Notes: generated by a model not told the origin, from the letters alone. Positions 24,281-38,564 are shown, counted from the first letter of the stretch. The stretch: 64,000 nucleotides of DNA from Dromaius novaehollandiae (GCF_036370855.1 NC_088112.1:19336469-19400468); one strand, 5' to 3'. Made by a program: numbers and translations.

Positions 24281-27200
24281 ACTCGCTGCCTGCTCCTTTC
24301 CCATGTTACAGTTGCAGATGGGGCTCTGGGCCCTCGCTGCAGGCTCAGTATCACTCACCAATTTTTGTACCCCATGAATTCTCAGTCGGTTGCTGCCTAG
24401 GGGCCTTCTCCAGTCGAGGGAGTTGGAGATCTCCTCCCAAACGGCCTGGCGAGACAGGTCTCTGCCAAGTATGTGAGAGAGGCCACTTCAGCCACATCCA
24501 GCTGAGGCTGCAGGGCTGCATCACCCTTCTGGGCAAGTTCATCAGTTTGACTGGCAGGAAGCAACAGACAAGGTGTGCAGGGGCAGCACCTCTTGCTATT
24601 AGCTTAAAAAACATACCACATCCCTGAGCCATTTGCTGTCAAAGAAACCTGCAGATTTTGACTCCCAAAAGGAACCAAACTCTTTAAAGCAGCACCAGCA
24701 ACTCCCTATCTTGGTTTCTAACTACAGTCTTGGACTTCAGAAGCTGCTGCTGGAGCCCCAAGAACCTTTTCAGGGTGCCATTTTACCCAGACAGGGGCTT
24801 TTTCCTCACTTCTCCCATTCCAGCTGGATACCTGGGAAATTACATTCATGACACTGCAGAAAAGGAGTTCGATATTTTTGGCCTATAGCCCCCAAACCGA
24901 TACAAGAGTAATGGCCACCTTTCGGGTGCCACAGTATTTCTGCCCACCCTGGAGTCTGGCCATCCTAGCCTGCTCAGTCCCAGCTCGAATGGAGATGGAG
25001 TACGGGCAGGTTTTGCTGCTGCTTTTCAGCTAGGTATTGGCCAAAAAGGTGCCCTTGCTGAAGGGCTTGACTTTCACTGTTTACAATACATATCCTCACT
25101 GCCTGCCCCTTCAAATCACTCTGCTAGGGACCAGTGAACTAATATGTAGGTCGTGTGTCTAAATTGGAGCTGCCAAAAATGCACCTCTAGTTTGCTACCC
25201 AGAAGTATGATAAACAAATTTTATCTACACAGACATACTGCATAACATTTTTAGTACTGATCGATGTTTCTTTGTGATTGTATTTATATTAGAATAATCC
25301 ATTTTCATTACCAACTGCTATCAAATGCACTAGCAACTACAGATTTCCTGGCTCTTACATATATAATTAATAACAATTTTATAGCATCATACTATAAACA
25401 GATAACACTAAACCTTAAGTGAAACATTTAAGTGGTAGATTATATCTTCCTTTATGTGAGTATTCAGTTGCATTTTGCCAGCTTTTTGTGGTGTTAAAAT
25501 AAGATTTCTTCAAACAGATCTGGGAAACTTAAAGCACATTAAAGGGCTAGTAAATTACAAACTGAAAGGCTTATTAATCATAAAATGACTATGGCATCTT
25601 TAAAGAATACAATAATTTCCTCAAATAGAATGACATAACAAAAACCACTGTGCATTTAAAAGTCAATTTATCATTAAAAACTTAACAAGAATGCTCTCGA
25701 CTATAACGTTCTTGGCCATGTTATAATCAGATTCTCAAGAAAGTAGGAGATTAAGTTCTAGATAATTTTTTTACTCATTTTGTTCCAAGTACATTTTTGC
25801 AAACTGATTTTTCATTAAATTGTTACCAGAAGCACATTTAGTATTGCAGTAACTCTCTGCAGATAGCAATAGGTGGTAGATCGTAAACAGATTAATGGGG
25901 ATTTGTAGCTAGTATCTAAATCAACTCGTCATGGGTTTATCTTTGGTGCATTGCCAATAACCTTTGGGCTGCTGTATAGGAACAGGTTCCTCCTCAAGAG
26001 ATTCAGATAGACTAATCTTTAAGGCTTTCTGTATAGAAAGGTTTCCTCTATTGATCTTGCAGAGACATATGTCTAACCTAACCTATCGAGAAGAATCCTG
26101 TGCATTAGATAGCTCGTTTTTGCAGGGTATGATTGCTCTATAAAATGCTTACTGGTATATATGAACAAAAAACCCAGCTATGATTCTATCAGTGATAGTT
26201 GGAAATAAACAAACATGCACACGCCAGCAGTTTGTCTCCTACTCATCTTCCATGTATCAAGTCGGCGCCCAGCAAAGAGTTGCCAGATTCTTTATCTTGT
26301 GTACAAGATGCAAAGAGCTGAAGGCAAACTGCATCACTGGATACGTGGCCTGCTCAGCTAAAGCCCTTCTCTGCAGACTGCCCACCTCATCTAAGTACAA
26401 GAAGTCAAGCTTAGCCCTTCTCCCACTTGCACTCTGGTCGCATCCCCTGGGAGCAAGTTTACAGAAAGGGATATTCTACTTGCTTTTCATGTTTATCATT
26501 ACACAAATATCACTCATACTAGTTTTATAGTGTACTCTGTGTACTTTGATCAACAGTGATATTCACATTTTATCATTGGGCTTTAAAATAGCAATCAAGA
26601 AAAGCAAGCAATGAGTAAACCAGCAAGTTAATTAGTATAAGAAAGCTCTCAGGAAATTGAAATTATCATGGGACTGAGGAAATATGTCTCTTAGCTTAGA
26701 AGCAGTTAGTACATCATACATCTGAAAAACTAAAAAACTGCAAAGTTAAGGGAGGAGAGTCTCTCTCCAGTCAGATTGCTCACTATTTCTTTGCCTAGTT
26801 TTAATAGAAGGACTCCAGAAGTGAGAGAATACAGTTGGAAAAAGAAGGGTAAAAAGTCATGGATGCTTGTTGTCAGATAACTAAGTACCCATGCAGTATG
26901 TTGTGCTATACAATAAACCATACAAATAGTTTTCAGAAAAAACAAATCCCTCTACCAGCACTTTTTTTAAAAACATACTGACCTCAGTATAACTAAGTTT
27001 CATAGCAGGACTTTTACATTTTCATACCAGCACTGCTCCATTTTCATGTTGACCATGATTCAGATGAATCCACATAACCTGAAAGATGCTCACAGTAGCA
27101 CACTTGCTATGTTGGATTTTTGAAAGATAATGTTGGAAGGAATAGGCCTGTGGTGCTAGGCATTGCCACAAAGTTTCAAGAAGACAGTATCATTGCCAGA

Positions 27201-28174
27201 CTGAATGATACTCAGAATCAGTCTGCTTTCCAAAGGTGGCTGTATTTGTATATTTGTGTGTGTTTGTGCTAGGCCAAATAAATATTACATCCCAACTCCT
27301 GCTTTTAAAAGCTAATTTTACAAGGAGTCATATTTCACAAACACTATTGCAAACACAGTAACTTATTGTCATTCTTAATTTAAAGCCTGAATACTCAAGC
27401 TCCATATGATCAAAGACTGCAGCCCCAACAAGCTAAAACAGAGAAGACCAAAGAAGCAAATGACAACCATACCCAGAAAGTAGGTTAGTATGTCAGGTTT
27501 GCTGGAGACTTGTTAGCTACTGCACTAGACACCAGCTGCTGCACAAGCATGTGACCAGCAACCTGCCTTTGGGATAGAAATCACCCAAGTTCTTTTACAA
27601 AAAAAGTTTCTACCAGCCACATTGAATTTGCAATAAAAAAGTGTAAGTGATAGCTTATTTACACATCTGTATAAATAGGCCTTCCTTTATAAGAAAGGGG
27701 TGAGACATGGTTTTTGTATGAACAGATCTTTATAAAGACTGTAATGAAGCTGTTGAAAACATACTCACATTCTAAAAATGTCTCCTCCAAAAATAAAGTG
27801 AGTCACTGAAAGTAATGCCAACCATATTTTTCCTCATTTGATGGTTTAAGCATGTAAGAGGGTACAAGTTTTTTTTATCTATACTACCCAGATATGTGTC
27901 TTTCAGACTAAACTGATAGTAGACAAAATTAACACACTGTCCATTAAGATGCAAAACAAGTATGAGGAAACTATTGATACAGATGCTGTGTGTACTTTCT
28001 TTGTAGAGGCCCTCACAAAGCAGTTTTTAGTTTGTCTGAAAATAAGTATAGCAGAGATTCTCTATTCCTTTGGTATGCTATAGGCAAGTTATTAAAATCC
28101 TCCTGGAGCAGTGTGTTTTAGTCTCCAAAATAAATTTTGGGTCATCTCTTCTAACTAGCATAGGTCAATTTTTC

Positions 28175-28605
28175 TGGCAGTAGCATGGGCTGGCTGCTCC
28201 CCAAAGGACAGGGGGGCACCGCAGCCAGCAGGGCAGGATCTCACCAGCTAGGGCCCCATCCCACCACTCCCAAACAAGGCAACTGGAGCAGCCCCAGAGA
28301 TGGTGGCCAGGTTCAGCCAGGAGCCCAGATGATCAGGCAAGCTCACGGTGCTGAGGCAGGTCTGAGGGCAAGCAGAGAAGTCAGTCCATGGGTCAGGGTC
28401 CAGATCAATAGGGCCCATAGCCAGGCTTGGTCACAGCTGAGCTGGAGACTAAACACTCCTCCAACACAGCTTGAAGAAGGCCTGAAGGCCCTGGGGCTGA
28501 GCTTAAATGGGCTCCTGGGCCCATGGGCAGGGTGTGGGAGAGGCCTCAGGTGACCCCAGTCAGGGCCATTAAGGCCTATTAGTGCCCTCCGGGCCCTGAC
28601 ACTCT
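28175..28605. repeat. GC-rich block, candidate unclassified old repeat
   Basis: A sharply bounded GC-rich, low-CpG segment rich in CCAGG/GGGCC words within AT-rich DNA. The distal part, with GAGCTTAAATGGGCTCCTGG and a GGGCCATTAAGGCC palindrome-like end, resembles dispersed avian repeats I have a vague memory of. It could be an old solitary LTR (it can be framed as TG...CA), but I see no target-site duplication. Family not assigned. Confidence 0.35.
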
Positions 28606-29639
28606 TGATAGGTAACTCTGTCCACCAATTATTTGCAAAATACTTATTGAACATCCTCAGACTGGAGAGTATCCAAGCAGCATTAAAAATAAACTGTCAA
28701 CCAATTCAGCTTTTTGTTTTCTTCTGGGAAAACAAAGTGCGCTGATACATAGATTTACATTCTTGAAAAATAGTTATATTCTCTGATTCAGAATTTTTAT
28801 ATCATTAGCTATTAGATCAATACCATAATGTGATTGCCCTGAGTAATGAAACCCACAGAAATGGCTATTTCCATGTATATTCTGATAAATATATTTGAGT
28901 TGACACATAATAGACTATAACAACAATAAAGCTTATAAAAGGGATTTCAGCAATTTCCTCCACCATCCGTTGACTTTGGGGCTTAGCATTCTTGCAACAA
29001 TATTTTTGCTGTAGTAGTCTTATCTTTCTTTTTGATTCATACTTGTGACAGTCTTTTCCAGAGACATAGTCCTGTTAATTCATTTTCTTTACTGTGCACA
29101 TTTGGTATAAGAGTTTAAAAATAGCTAGAGAGTTGTCTAGTGAACGCAAAATGTATAACTGGCTTATTCTCTGTAATGTGGATAGTTTCTTTGCTCGTCA
29201 AAGGTGTGATTTTTTTCAACATGTATTTTCATTCTTTTGGCATTACTTTAAGGAGTTGCTATAGCATCACTTAGGCGCAAGAGGGAACTCGTGTATCTGT
29301 TGCTGTGATTTAGTTTTTGAAACCAGAGGTCTACGCAGCCTCGGAGGGACTACATTGGGATATGCACGTGTGTGTGAGAGAGACATATTTGTGTGTATAT
29401 ATAAATATGTCTACATTTAAATACACATGTCGCCTAGCTACCGAAGGAGGAAAGCCATTCATAGAAATAAGGACCAATAACCTAGAGGGCAGGACAGCAG
29501 AAAATAAGAACGGCGCAGATATTGCCCTCGCATTCATGGGTTTGCACACTTGCAGCTTGTCCCTGTTCCCACGCTGCAATTCTGTAAATCCCAAAGCTAA
29601 TGCCAGCTTACAGCAGCAGGGCACAGACTGAGCTGAACA

Positions 29640-29702
29640 CACTACGTCCCGCAGTCCCTGACCAGCAGGGGATACTCTAACCATTAGCTTTGAGCAGCCC
29701 TG
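29640..29702 (-). repeat. Ancient tRNA-derived SINE fragment (candidate)
   Basis: On the - strand the segment reads GCTAATGGTTAGAGTA then a CTGCTGGTCAGGGACT block. This resembles the A-box region of MIR/amniote CORE-SINEs (AGTGGTTAGAGCA ... GGAGTCAGGACT). Short and diverged. Confidence 0.35.
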
Positions 29703-32700
29703 AGTTTTAACTTTCTGGTTTGAGCCTAGGATTGCCTTTCACCTTTGTGGAGAATCCTTTGGAGCCAAAACTTGATTCCAGTTGGAATCTGTCCAAGAAT
29801 TCATGGGAATGAATATACATGCATTTTCTTTGGTCATTGATCTGTGTTCATTAAAGGAGAAGACCCAAATATAAATTAACTACTAATTTCTGCTAAATGT
29901 CAGTGGCAGCAACATGGATTGTATGCCATCTGCTCAGGGGTCCTTGTTCTGGAATAAATAAACCCGTACATCCAAAGCTTCCTAACATGAAAATTCCCGT
30001 TGTGCCCAGAACCTGCTGTCACACGTTGCCTTGGTGTCCTCCTTCCCAAACCAGTCCCATTTGTCAATCCTGCAGAAAGCCTGCTAATGCATGTGCAGAT
30101 TCCTTCAGGAACACATGTAATACATGTCATTAATACATTCAGCATGGCGTGGGAATTTCTCTCTAAAACCTAGCTACTGTTTCTGGCCCATTGCTAGTGG
30201 AGACAGCCCATGGACAACTTGCAAGATAACCCCTGGCAACTCAGTAGCTGGGTTTGAATCTGGGTTTGTTATTTAAGTTGTAGCAGTTGGGGATAGCTGG
30301 TTTCCCAGGAATCAACAGCAATCTTCCTGTGTGAAGGTGAGCCACCTTGGCTCACCCGTGGGCTGTCAGGTTCCTCGCACAGCTTCATTAAGCTCTGTTG
30401 TCTGAAGTGCAGCTTCTAGTGGCCCTTTAGGTCACCCTGTATCTGTGAACCTGTTAGAAACCACTGTGCTGTGCCAGTGTGTGTTGGGTGATAGGGTAAT
30501 AGTTGCAGCATGCAGTCCTGGTAGGTTTGTCTTTCAGATGTATCACGTCTGTTTTTCACTCTTTCCTTTCTGTCCGCTGACCTTGTGAGTTTCTGAGGTC
30601 CCTTAAGGGTTTCTGCTTTCTGTACAGCTGCTACACTGCAAAGCTAGCTGGGTTGCGTCATGAAGAACATCCCCAACCTATGGTTGATGGCACCATACGG
30701 CTGCATTAGCAGTCAGCAACATATTGCTGATATGTTGCAATGAGTTCGGGGTCCTTGGGGAAAGAGAAGGCATCCTGCATCACAGGGCTGATTCCTAGAG
30801 GAACTCTGGTGCGGATTTTGCTTGTGAAATGGGAATAGATGTTTGGAGACCATACCAGTTTCGAGAAGCACACTGTGGATTCTGCTACGTTGATAGTAAA
30901 ACCATTGTGACAGGAGAAGGCAGCTCTTCTAACCTGAGTTTACATACTGAACCACAAATCACATGGATGTCTGTCAGTTTTGGTATATGGTAAGGCTGCT
31001 GGTCCTGAAACTTGTAAGGGAAGGTTGCATATAGCTAATCATTATCTATAATCTGCATGTCTGATTTATTAAACAATCCAATTATTAATTTCGTTGCACC
31101 ACACCTGCATACCATTGTTCTGTTTGTTTAACTTGATGGGATAAATATGTTTGCACAATCGAATTTTGAAGATCTTGAAAGTCTGGGATTAATCCAAGAA
31201 AACAACAAATAATAAGGCTAGACCTCAAGCCAGGTGTACAGGCATGAACATGTCTCATGCTGTTAGGACTTATCACATGGTGCAGCAACGTGGATGTCAG
31301 AACAAACACATTATCAGAGGTGAAGACCCTCTCAAGGCTCTATCTTTTAACCGATACAATATTTTTGTGGGCTGTTGCTCATTCTTGATTTGGTTTGTGT
31401 CTTGATACACTTTTAGATGGCCTTTACTAGTGCTGTGTGCCTTTTTGTAATAAACGTAGCAAAATTATTTTTCCAAAACCATCTGCACAGGACTGAATGG
31501 TCCTTTTGGGGAAGGAGTATGTGACAGGGCACTGTTATCGGTCTCACAGCATGCCTGTTGCCCCTGCTTCACCCGCACTGCTCCACATCACGGGTAGTTT
31601 CCTCTCATGCAAGGGGATTTCTCGGTTTACTGCCTGGGAAACTGTTTTGCATTGCCAGGTTGTTCCAAAGCCCAAGTGTTTCCCAGCTGTTGGACCACGT
31701 CCTGGAGACAATTAGCAGGTGGCAAAATTTTCACCGGTTGTCAAGATCTTCCGGTCTTCTAGTTTGTACCAAGGGTTGACCCGAAGCTAAGTTGGTGCAG
31801 GGTGGCAAGAACAGCTACAAACAGCAACACGGTCTTCAGCTGTGGCCCCTACTTGACCCAAGAAGTCTGCTAGATTCTTGCCCTTTTTTGCCTCATCTTT
31901 GTTCCTCGAGAATCATATAAATGGGTGCATTATACTGAAATATGCAGAATCTGTACTGTATGTCACGCACATATATATATTTTTTTTTCTTAATTGCATA
32001 TAGATTAGTAAAGGGTTATTGTGAAAGCTGCAGAAAATTATCCTTCTTTGCCTGCCCGTCTTGTCCTTCTTGGCACACCAGTATCACAAAGTCTGCGAGA
32101 AGCAGGGAGACCATACTTTAAAATGCCTAAATATGCCTTCCCTGTTCCCCAAAACAGTTCCACAGCCTTCTGCTGCCTCAGTTGACCTCAGGTGAAAGGA
32201 ATGATTAGGTCCTAAATGTCCGCTTTCTTAAAACATTGTGAGACGTATCGAAGAACCTAATCCTTTAGGGTGCTTGCCTCTGAATAGGTGCTAAAAATTA
32301 AATGCGCTTTTGCCTTTTTCCTTCCCTGTGAACACCATGGCATTTATTTCTAGGTGCACTCTATTGCCAAAAATACCTTGTGGTTTCCAGGAATATTTAA
32401 GTCTTCATGCTTTCCTTTTTATTGCATTTTCCTGAATAATATGAAGTCAAAGGTATGGGAGCGCAGGAAAATCACAGAGTGAGAAACTTTTTCTGCCACT
32501 GTGGAACATTCTTAAGTGGTTGATTTATATCCTGCCTGCAGTCAGACAGAAGATCGCTCCTCTCCCACAGGCTGCTTGCAAAGTCAGAAGACGACTGATC
32601 ATTATCTGCTTCTCTTAAGTCATGATTTCCCTGTTGTTTTACTCTTTTACAATTCCAACTTTGTGGGGCGGCAGGGGAAACTCCCCTCACTCCTGGGCTT

Positions 32701-33074
32701 TTTGTTGACCTATTACTCCTGGAAATGATTTATTTAGTGCGAAAGCTATCGAATTAAAAACTGACAAATATGAACACAATAAACAAAAATGATACCTGTT
32801 TTCTTGTGAAACCTCTTGCAGATGCTGTTTCTGACATGAGTAAAAAGAACTCTCACTGATATTTTACATGGAAAAAATTGTTTTTAACATAGTTTCTTAC
32901 TTATTGTCACTTTTTTAGATTGCAGCCTGATATACGCGTAGCATTATTTCATGTGTTACTACAATACCAGATTTAAGATAGCAGAAACAACGCAGATGCA
33001 TTGTTCATTTGTAAGCATCTTTGATTTTTACAGCCAGCATATGAACCAGGGAGAGAGGGGCCCTTATGGCAGTA

Positions 33075-33175
33075 CAAACGTGGTTTGGTGGTTAGAGAAA
33101 TAGCTTGCAAGTCAAGCAGTTTGCCTTCTCTTTCCAGCCCTGTCGCTGATCTGGGTGTTGAGCTGTGCTAATGAT
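33075..33175 (+). repeat. Ancient tRNA-derived SINE fragment (candidate)
   Basis: Contains TTTGGTGGTTAGAGAAATAG followed about 45 nt later by CCAGCCCTGTCGCTGATCTG. These match the order of the A-box region and the CCAGCTCTGCCACTGACTT block of MIR-like amniote SINEs. Diverged, with no target duplication seen. Confidence 0.4.
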
Positions 33176-36100
33176 GACCTGTATTCCAGTCTGTGGCCCA
33201 ACCAGAAGAAGACAACAGTTATCCTTATAACAGTGCCTTGTAACAGTAGTTTGACCATTCAGGAATATTGGCAGTAGCTCTGGTAAGATGACAAAAGATT
33301 ACTGTGTGAACTGGTGGTTGGTGTACAACTTACACTGCGGAGTGTGCTTCCTTGAAAAAATAGCCTTGCTGCAACTCCTAGATCATCGTTGTGTTGCCTC
33401 CATAAGAAAAAGTCCATAAAAGTAGTGGGAATTTTCAGTTCTAACTTTTGGAGATTTTTTTATTTGATTGGATCAAAAGTGGGAGACCAAAAGAGAAGAT
33501 GGGTTTGCCTGGCAGGAGGCGGGGGGTAGAGGGTCACTACCTTGGCTTCAGTCGTCCCAGTAACACCACCTGATATCATGGGTGCTGTCATGTATGTCCA
33601 GCTGAGTTAAATGCTGGGGCATGTTGAGATCTGCAAGCAAATCTTACAGTCTTCAGACAAGTGTCGAATGCAGGCTGTTAGGGAGAAATGAGTTCTCCTT
33701 CTCAACCAAACTCTTCTTTCCTCACTTTTCTGTAAAACTAGAAGAGTGAGGCTTGTCTACATGCTTTGGGAGGGTGTCATGAGAATTAGTCAGATAAGAT
33801 CAGCTTTCTTATATAAACATGTAAATCTGCTTTTAAATACTGAGTATGATTTATGTCAGAGAAGCACTTGAAAGGCAGCCCAGTGCCTCTCCTTCCCATA
33901 GCACAGCATATACTAGACTTGTTCCTACAGGGGTGCAAGAAACTCAGAAAGAAAGAAAAAAAAAAAAAAACCACAAGAATATACCAGATGCACTAGGGCA
34001 GTCATAGCCTGTCCAAAAATACCTTCTGAACCAGTGATCTCCTCTTGGTCCCTAGGAGACAGCATCTTGCTTATTAGATCCTTGACACTGCTTAGGGCTT
34101 GGGCTTGTCCTGCAGCAGGTCATGGAGCTGCTAGAGCCAAGGCTGCTAGACTGGAGCACACCAGCTTCGGTTCTGCAGTCACACTCTGCCTTGATGGGTG
34201 TCATAGCAGAGATCCAGGCGTATAAAACTGTCCTGCCCAGTTAGGTTTCTGAAGACAACACAAGGAGTTTTAAAATAGCCGTGCTCCTAACTGGATGCCT
34301 GACCTAAGCTGGGAAACACTGCCGTGGAACAACAGATCTTGCGAATGGGTTCCCAGCTGACTGCGGTCACTAATGAAACCTTTCAAAGAAAAGGTGATGC
34401 TCTGGCTGGTGAAACAGGATTGGGGAAACTGTTCCTTGCTAAAAAAAAAGTAGCTTTTCAAGTGCCTTTGGTTCACTCATTGCATACAACTTTGAATCAC
34501 TTAATACTAATGCATAAAAAAAAAAATCATATCATTGTGGTGATGTGTAGCATGGAATTGGCCAAAAATCTTGTGAGCCACACCTTCCAGAAGAAAGCAG
34601 GTACTGTCTGCCCCTGTGTTTTACAGCGGTGATGGTATTCCTTTCCAGTTTTGCAGAAAGTCACCACCCCGGCCCTACACCCTCAGCTGTCCAGGGTTTC
34701 TGTGTCAGAAATCAAAAAGCAAATAGTGTTCAGAAACGCCTTTTCCTGAGGTAAGCGGTAGAACTACGGTGAGCGTTGAACTACACATACTTGGAAACAA
34801 GCATGCTCCTTGCCATGGACGCCTGGTGAGGTGCATGGTTGGAGGAAGGGCTTTTCCTAAAATCATGGCTGATTGACAATTCCCCGTTACAAATCTATTC
34901 CACAATGTGATGCATGTGTGCAGGCAAGTCATCTTGTATCGCAGATATCTGGCCTTCTTCACCTCCTCTGTCCCCTCACCCCATTGCCACTTCCTCTCCT
35001 TCAGACATAGCATGACACATTGTGCTAGAGAAAGATAACTGAGATAACAGAAAATGCTACTCGTTACAGTAATTAAGCATCTCAATGGATTACTGTTTCC
35101 TTTTGTTTTCTTCTGGCAGTTTCACAATACTAGCATGAGCCAAACTGAGAGAGAAAGTGCCACCAGGCATTAGGAGGGTCCCTCATCTGCTCGAGGGCTG
35201 GCCCGAGGAGGAGGGCGTTCAGCCCCACCTGGGGAAACCCAGCCTTTCCCACGGGGCTGCCAAGGGGCTTGCAGAGTATTTGCGTCCCACGGGGCAGGTA
35301 TGACTACACCTGCGGGGAGGCAGAGGGCAAAACTAGAGGTGGGCAAAGGGTTGTCGCATTTCCTGGGGTCTGGGTTGCTGGGGCTCAGGGGGGGGCGTGC
35401 GGATAGGAGTGAACCCCTGGTGTCAGCCCTTTCCTTAACTTGTAGCAGTCTTTAAGAATTACCGGGGTAACTGCTGCTGCCCAAAAGTGCCACAGTGGTA
35501 ATGCTTCCCGGACAGTCCTGATGTCTCGCTTTGGGGTCTGCTTCCCGGCAGCTCCCAGGCTGCAGCGCCTGTGAGGGCAGTATGCAGCAGCTCTGGGGGT
35601 GTTTTACGGGCGTCTGTGTTGGTGTGGGTGAGGCTGGGGAGCAGCACAGGTGGCTGTGATGTGCCACCTCTTCTCCAAAGCCCCTTCGCAGCCCAGGAGC
35701 CGCAGCGAAGGCTTGGGGCACCCAGAGCAGGGGGATTGCACCCATGGAAAAGGGCCGCGCTTGAGCTGGCTGGCACTTTTGTGTAGCTGTCCCACTGCAC
35801 AGGCGTTTCTAGACTTCCCTCCGCCTTATTCGAAAAGCAGATGCAGCGACTATTGGGCTGCAGGTCTTAATCCTGAGAGAAATGGCCACAAATCCTGAAT
35901 GTGACCCAGATTTACAATGAGATTTGTAACGATGCTGCTAGAGAGCCCAGGCTCGCGGAGGTGAGAGGCATGTGTGCCGTGGCAGGGGAGGCACTTACTT
36001 CAGATTGTGCAATTCTGCACTGAATGCTTTAAGCACACAATGATCATTTCTCGCACACATATTGCAAGCCAAGACATCAGATGAACAGATATTTTGCAGA

Positions 36101-37039
36101 CGTATCTTCTGCAGTTTAGTACATGTGTTCAGGCTCTAATATTCTGTGCAAGAGTTTCATACTGCTGTGTTGCAGAAGTTATTTAACTGGAAGGCGACCA
36201 CATTTATCTGGTGCCCATCATGATGGTTAGAACTAAATTCATTACATCACTTTTCACAATTACAGTATCCTTTTCTTAATTTTAATGAAATTCTTTGGGG
36301 AGTCAGAGTATTAGATACAGAATTTTCTTTTCGCTTGCAGCTTGCTGTAAACACGTTCTAGAACAGCTGTCTGCAGCCTTAGGACCTTGAAGCTCTTTTT
36401 CTCATTTATAAAAATGAATCATTGTTTTTCAGATTTTACACTTGCTACACCTTGTGACCAGACACACTGCTGGTGAGCTACATGCACAAAGATGTGAAAA
36501 TAAAAGCTTCATGGAAACACTAAAATCACTTGGACTTTGCACTTGACAAGACTAATGCCATTATTTGCTCAAGAGATGTTTGGAAATCTGTCTAAAATCA
36601 GACACTGTACTGAGCCCCAGATTCAATCAGATCTGTGGATGTTAATGAGACCTTTTTGCCTGCTTAAGGTCAGTAGCATGCCTGAGTATTTTGCCGATTT
36701 GAGTCAAGTCCCCGTGAGAAATGCTGGTGATTTTTTGTTCAGAATCCAAAGTAGGTAGATAGGGGAAACTGTCTGATCTGAACTGGGAGTAGAAAACGTA
36801 GGAAGATATGAAAATATGAGAAAGATAAAACAGTTACTTTATTTCTGAGTTTCATCTACGTAGGGATTAGCATGAAAATGGTCTTTTGTATTTTAATATT
36901 TATTATCTTCTTATTTTATCTCAAGCAGGTGACGAAAAAAGAAAGGCATTTGTCTGATATGTATTATGAGTTTAACTGCCTTTATATAGTTATAGAAAAG
37001 GCAATTCCTGTAATCTCAGTCTTGTTTCATCATTATTAA

Positions 37040-37080
37040 ATATGATCTAGATCTCCAGAAGTCCCTTCCAGCCTAAATGG
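37040..37080 (+). mobile_element. CR1 LINE 3' tail fragment (candidate)
   Basis: GATCTAGATCTCCAGAAGTC followed by CCTTCCAGCCTAAAT matches the conserved CR1 tail. Only about 40 bp are recognisable. Confidence 0.45.
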
Positions 37081-38331
37081 GTCTGTCATTACTGGACTCC
37101 TCTCTTTCCCCCCACACCCGTATTAATGAAAACCCAAAGGATAAGAATGCCATTGATGACAATTTCCATGCTGCTTCGCTTCCTAGAGCCGTGTCCCTCC
37201 CATCAATATCACACTTTATGGTAAAAAAAAGAAAGGGCATTATAAACCTATGTCTGTTCCCTGAAGACTGAAAATCTAACATATTTCAGTGGAGGTGGTG
37301 GAGAAATCACCTGCTTGGGTTTTCTTCCTTTGTGTAAAACGGTCTAAGAAACTATTAGTAAGGCTGGAACAGGTGGCTGATACAATCATCTCCCCTGACA
37401 TGTTTCCTTCCCAGCAAGGTTCCCTTTTTGCCTGTTTTGTTTCTGTTCAGACAAGTGGAGAGGCAATTTCGAAGCATACGCGAGCTCATTGCAATATAGA
37501 AATACTCATTCAAAGCCAAGAGAAAATATGTCCTGAGAGAGAAACGGGGGCCACGTGATCTTCCAAATAAACAAGCCCATTAAGAACTTCTAACTAACCT
37601 TGGGTATGTTCTTGGCTTTGTATATAATATTCATGAGCTCTCCACTAATGAAAATTTAGAGGAAAAAAAAAAAAAGCCAAGTGGCTTGGGGCAGGAAAAT
37701 CTGCAGCCGTGCAGGAAAGAAGCTAGCAATGTATTAACGGTGCACAGATTTTCAAAAAGTAAAACTGATGCAGAAAGAAAACACAGTTACTGTTTGCATC
37801 TGCAATGCACACGTCTTTCTGATGCTCCACAGTGGTCAGAGTGAAACCAAAAGAGGTCATGAAAACGTTAACATATGCGAACAGAAGCCTTCTATATCTT
37901 AACTGACAAAACGCTGGGGATAGGAAGGGGAAGAGGCACACGGTCCTTTGGAAGCGCATGTGCATTTTGCTGTAACACCTTTCAAGAGGGAAATTGTTTG
38001 ACCGGAGCTTTGCAGAAACAGAAACATTTTCCCACCCGAACGGAGGATGTGCAAAACTTCCAGAGCCCTCTGACGCTGCGGTGTCAGGAGTGTTTGCAAC
38101 CATAACTGATGCCAGTGGCTGAATAAGCCTCAGGAGTTGGAAATACGATTTCAGAGCTACTTTTTTTACCGTCTCCTTGCCTGGTCCACTTCCTCCGAAA
38201 TCTTAGCTGAAAAATCAAGCTTTGGCTTTGACCAATTTTTTATTATTTTGTACAACTGTGAAATAAGAATGTATATAATGTAAAGCATATAAAATAAACT
38301 CTCGAATACTGTTGGTGTTCATTAAATTAGT

Positions 38332-38402
38332 TTTATTTATTTTTAGCAATTGTTACTTCTACCTTTTATATTTCTTGTGGACAATAAATACAATAAATAT
38401 TT
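38332..38402 (-). promoter_or_regulatory. IL9: IL9 3'UTR: AU-rich element and poly(A) signal
   Basis: On the - strand, downstream of the IL9 stop, lie overlapping ATTTATTG units (38381-38400) and then AATAAA (38332-38337). The predicted 3'UTR is only about 140 nt. AU-rich elements of this kind destabilise many cytokine mRNAs, so rapid mRNA decay is inferred. Confidence 0.6.
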
Positions 38403-38456
38403 TTCCCCTTCCCCATTCTCATCTCAGAGCTTTGGGTTGGTAAAGCTTTTAGTTTC

Positions 38457-38564
38457 TCAAGCTTTACTTTTTTTGATTGCTTGATAGGTTTTCAGGATTT
38501 CGGTCAGGAATTGCTTCACATTTCCCTTGGTTTTGGCCTGGCATTGATTACTGTGTGACAGGTG
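38457..38564 (-). CDS. IL9: IL9 exon 5 and stop
   Basis: Starts after CCGCCACAG and encodes HLSHSNQCQAKTKGNVKQFL, then TEILKTYQAIKKSKA and TGA (38457-38459). It aligns with the human FLKSLLEIFQKEKMRG helix. Confidence 0.87.
   Translation of the reverse strand, partial: HLSHSNQCQAKTKGNVKQFLTEILKTYQAIKKSKA

Larger units (their letters stand above)
24300..38310. other. Intergenic DNA between FBXL21 and IL9
   Basis: About 14 kb with no gene I can support. Apart from the decayed SINE-like, CR1-tail and GC-rich repeat candidates listed separately, it is AT-rich unique-looking sequence. Distal regulatory elements may lie here but cannot be recognised from one sequence. Confidence 0.65.

Noticed and set aside
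23583-24354. Overlapping - strand open frames of 144-193 codons
   Set aside because: CpG-island artefact: stop codons are rare in such GC-rich DNA, and the peptides are low-complexity Arg/Ala/Gly.
28185-28654. Open frames on both strands, up to 122 codons
   Set aside because: Fall in the GC-rich repeat candidate; no motif or splice context.
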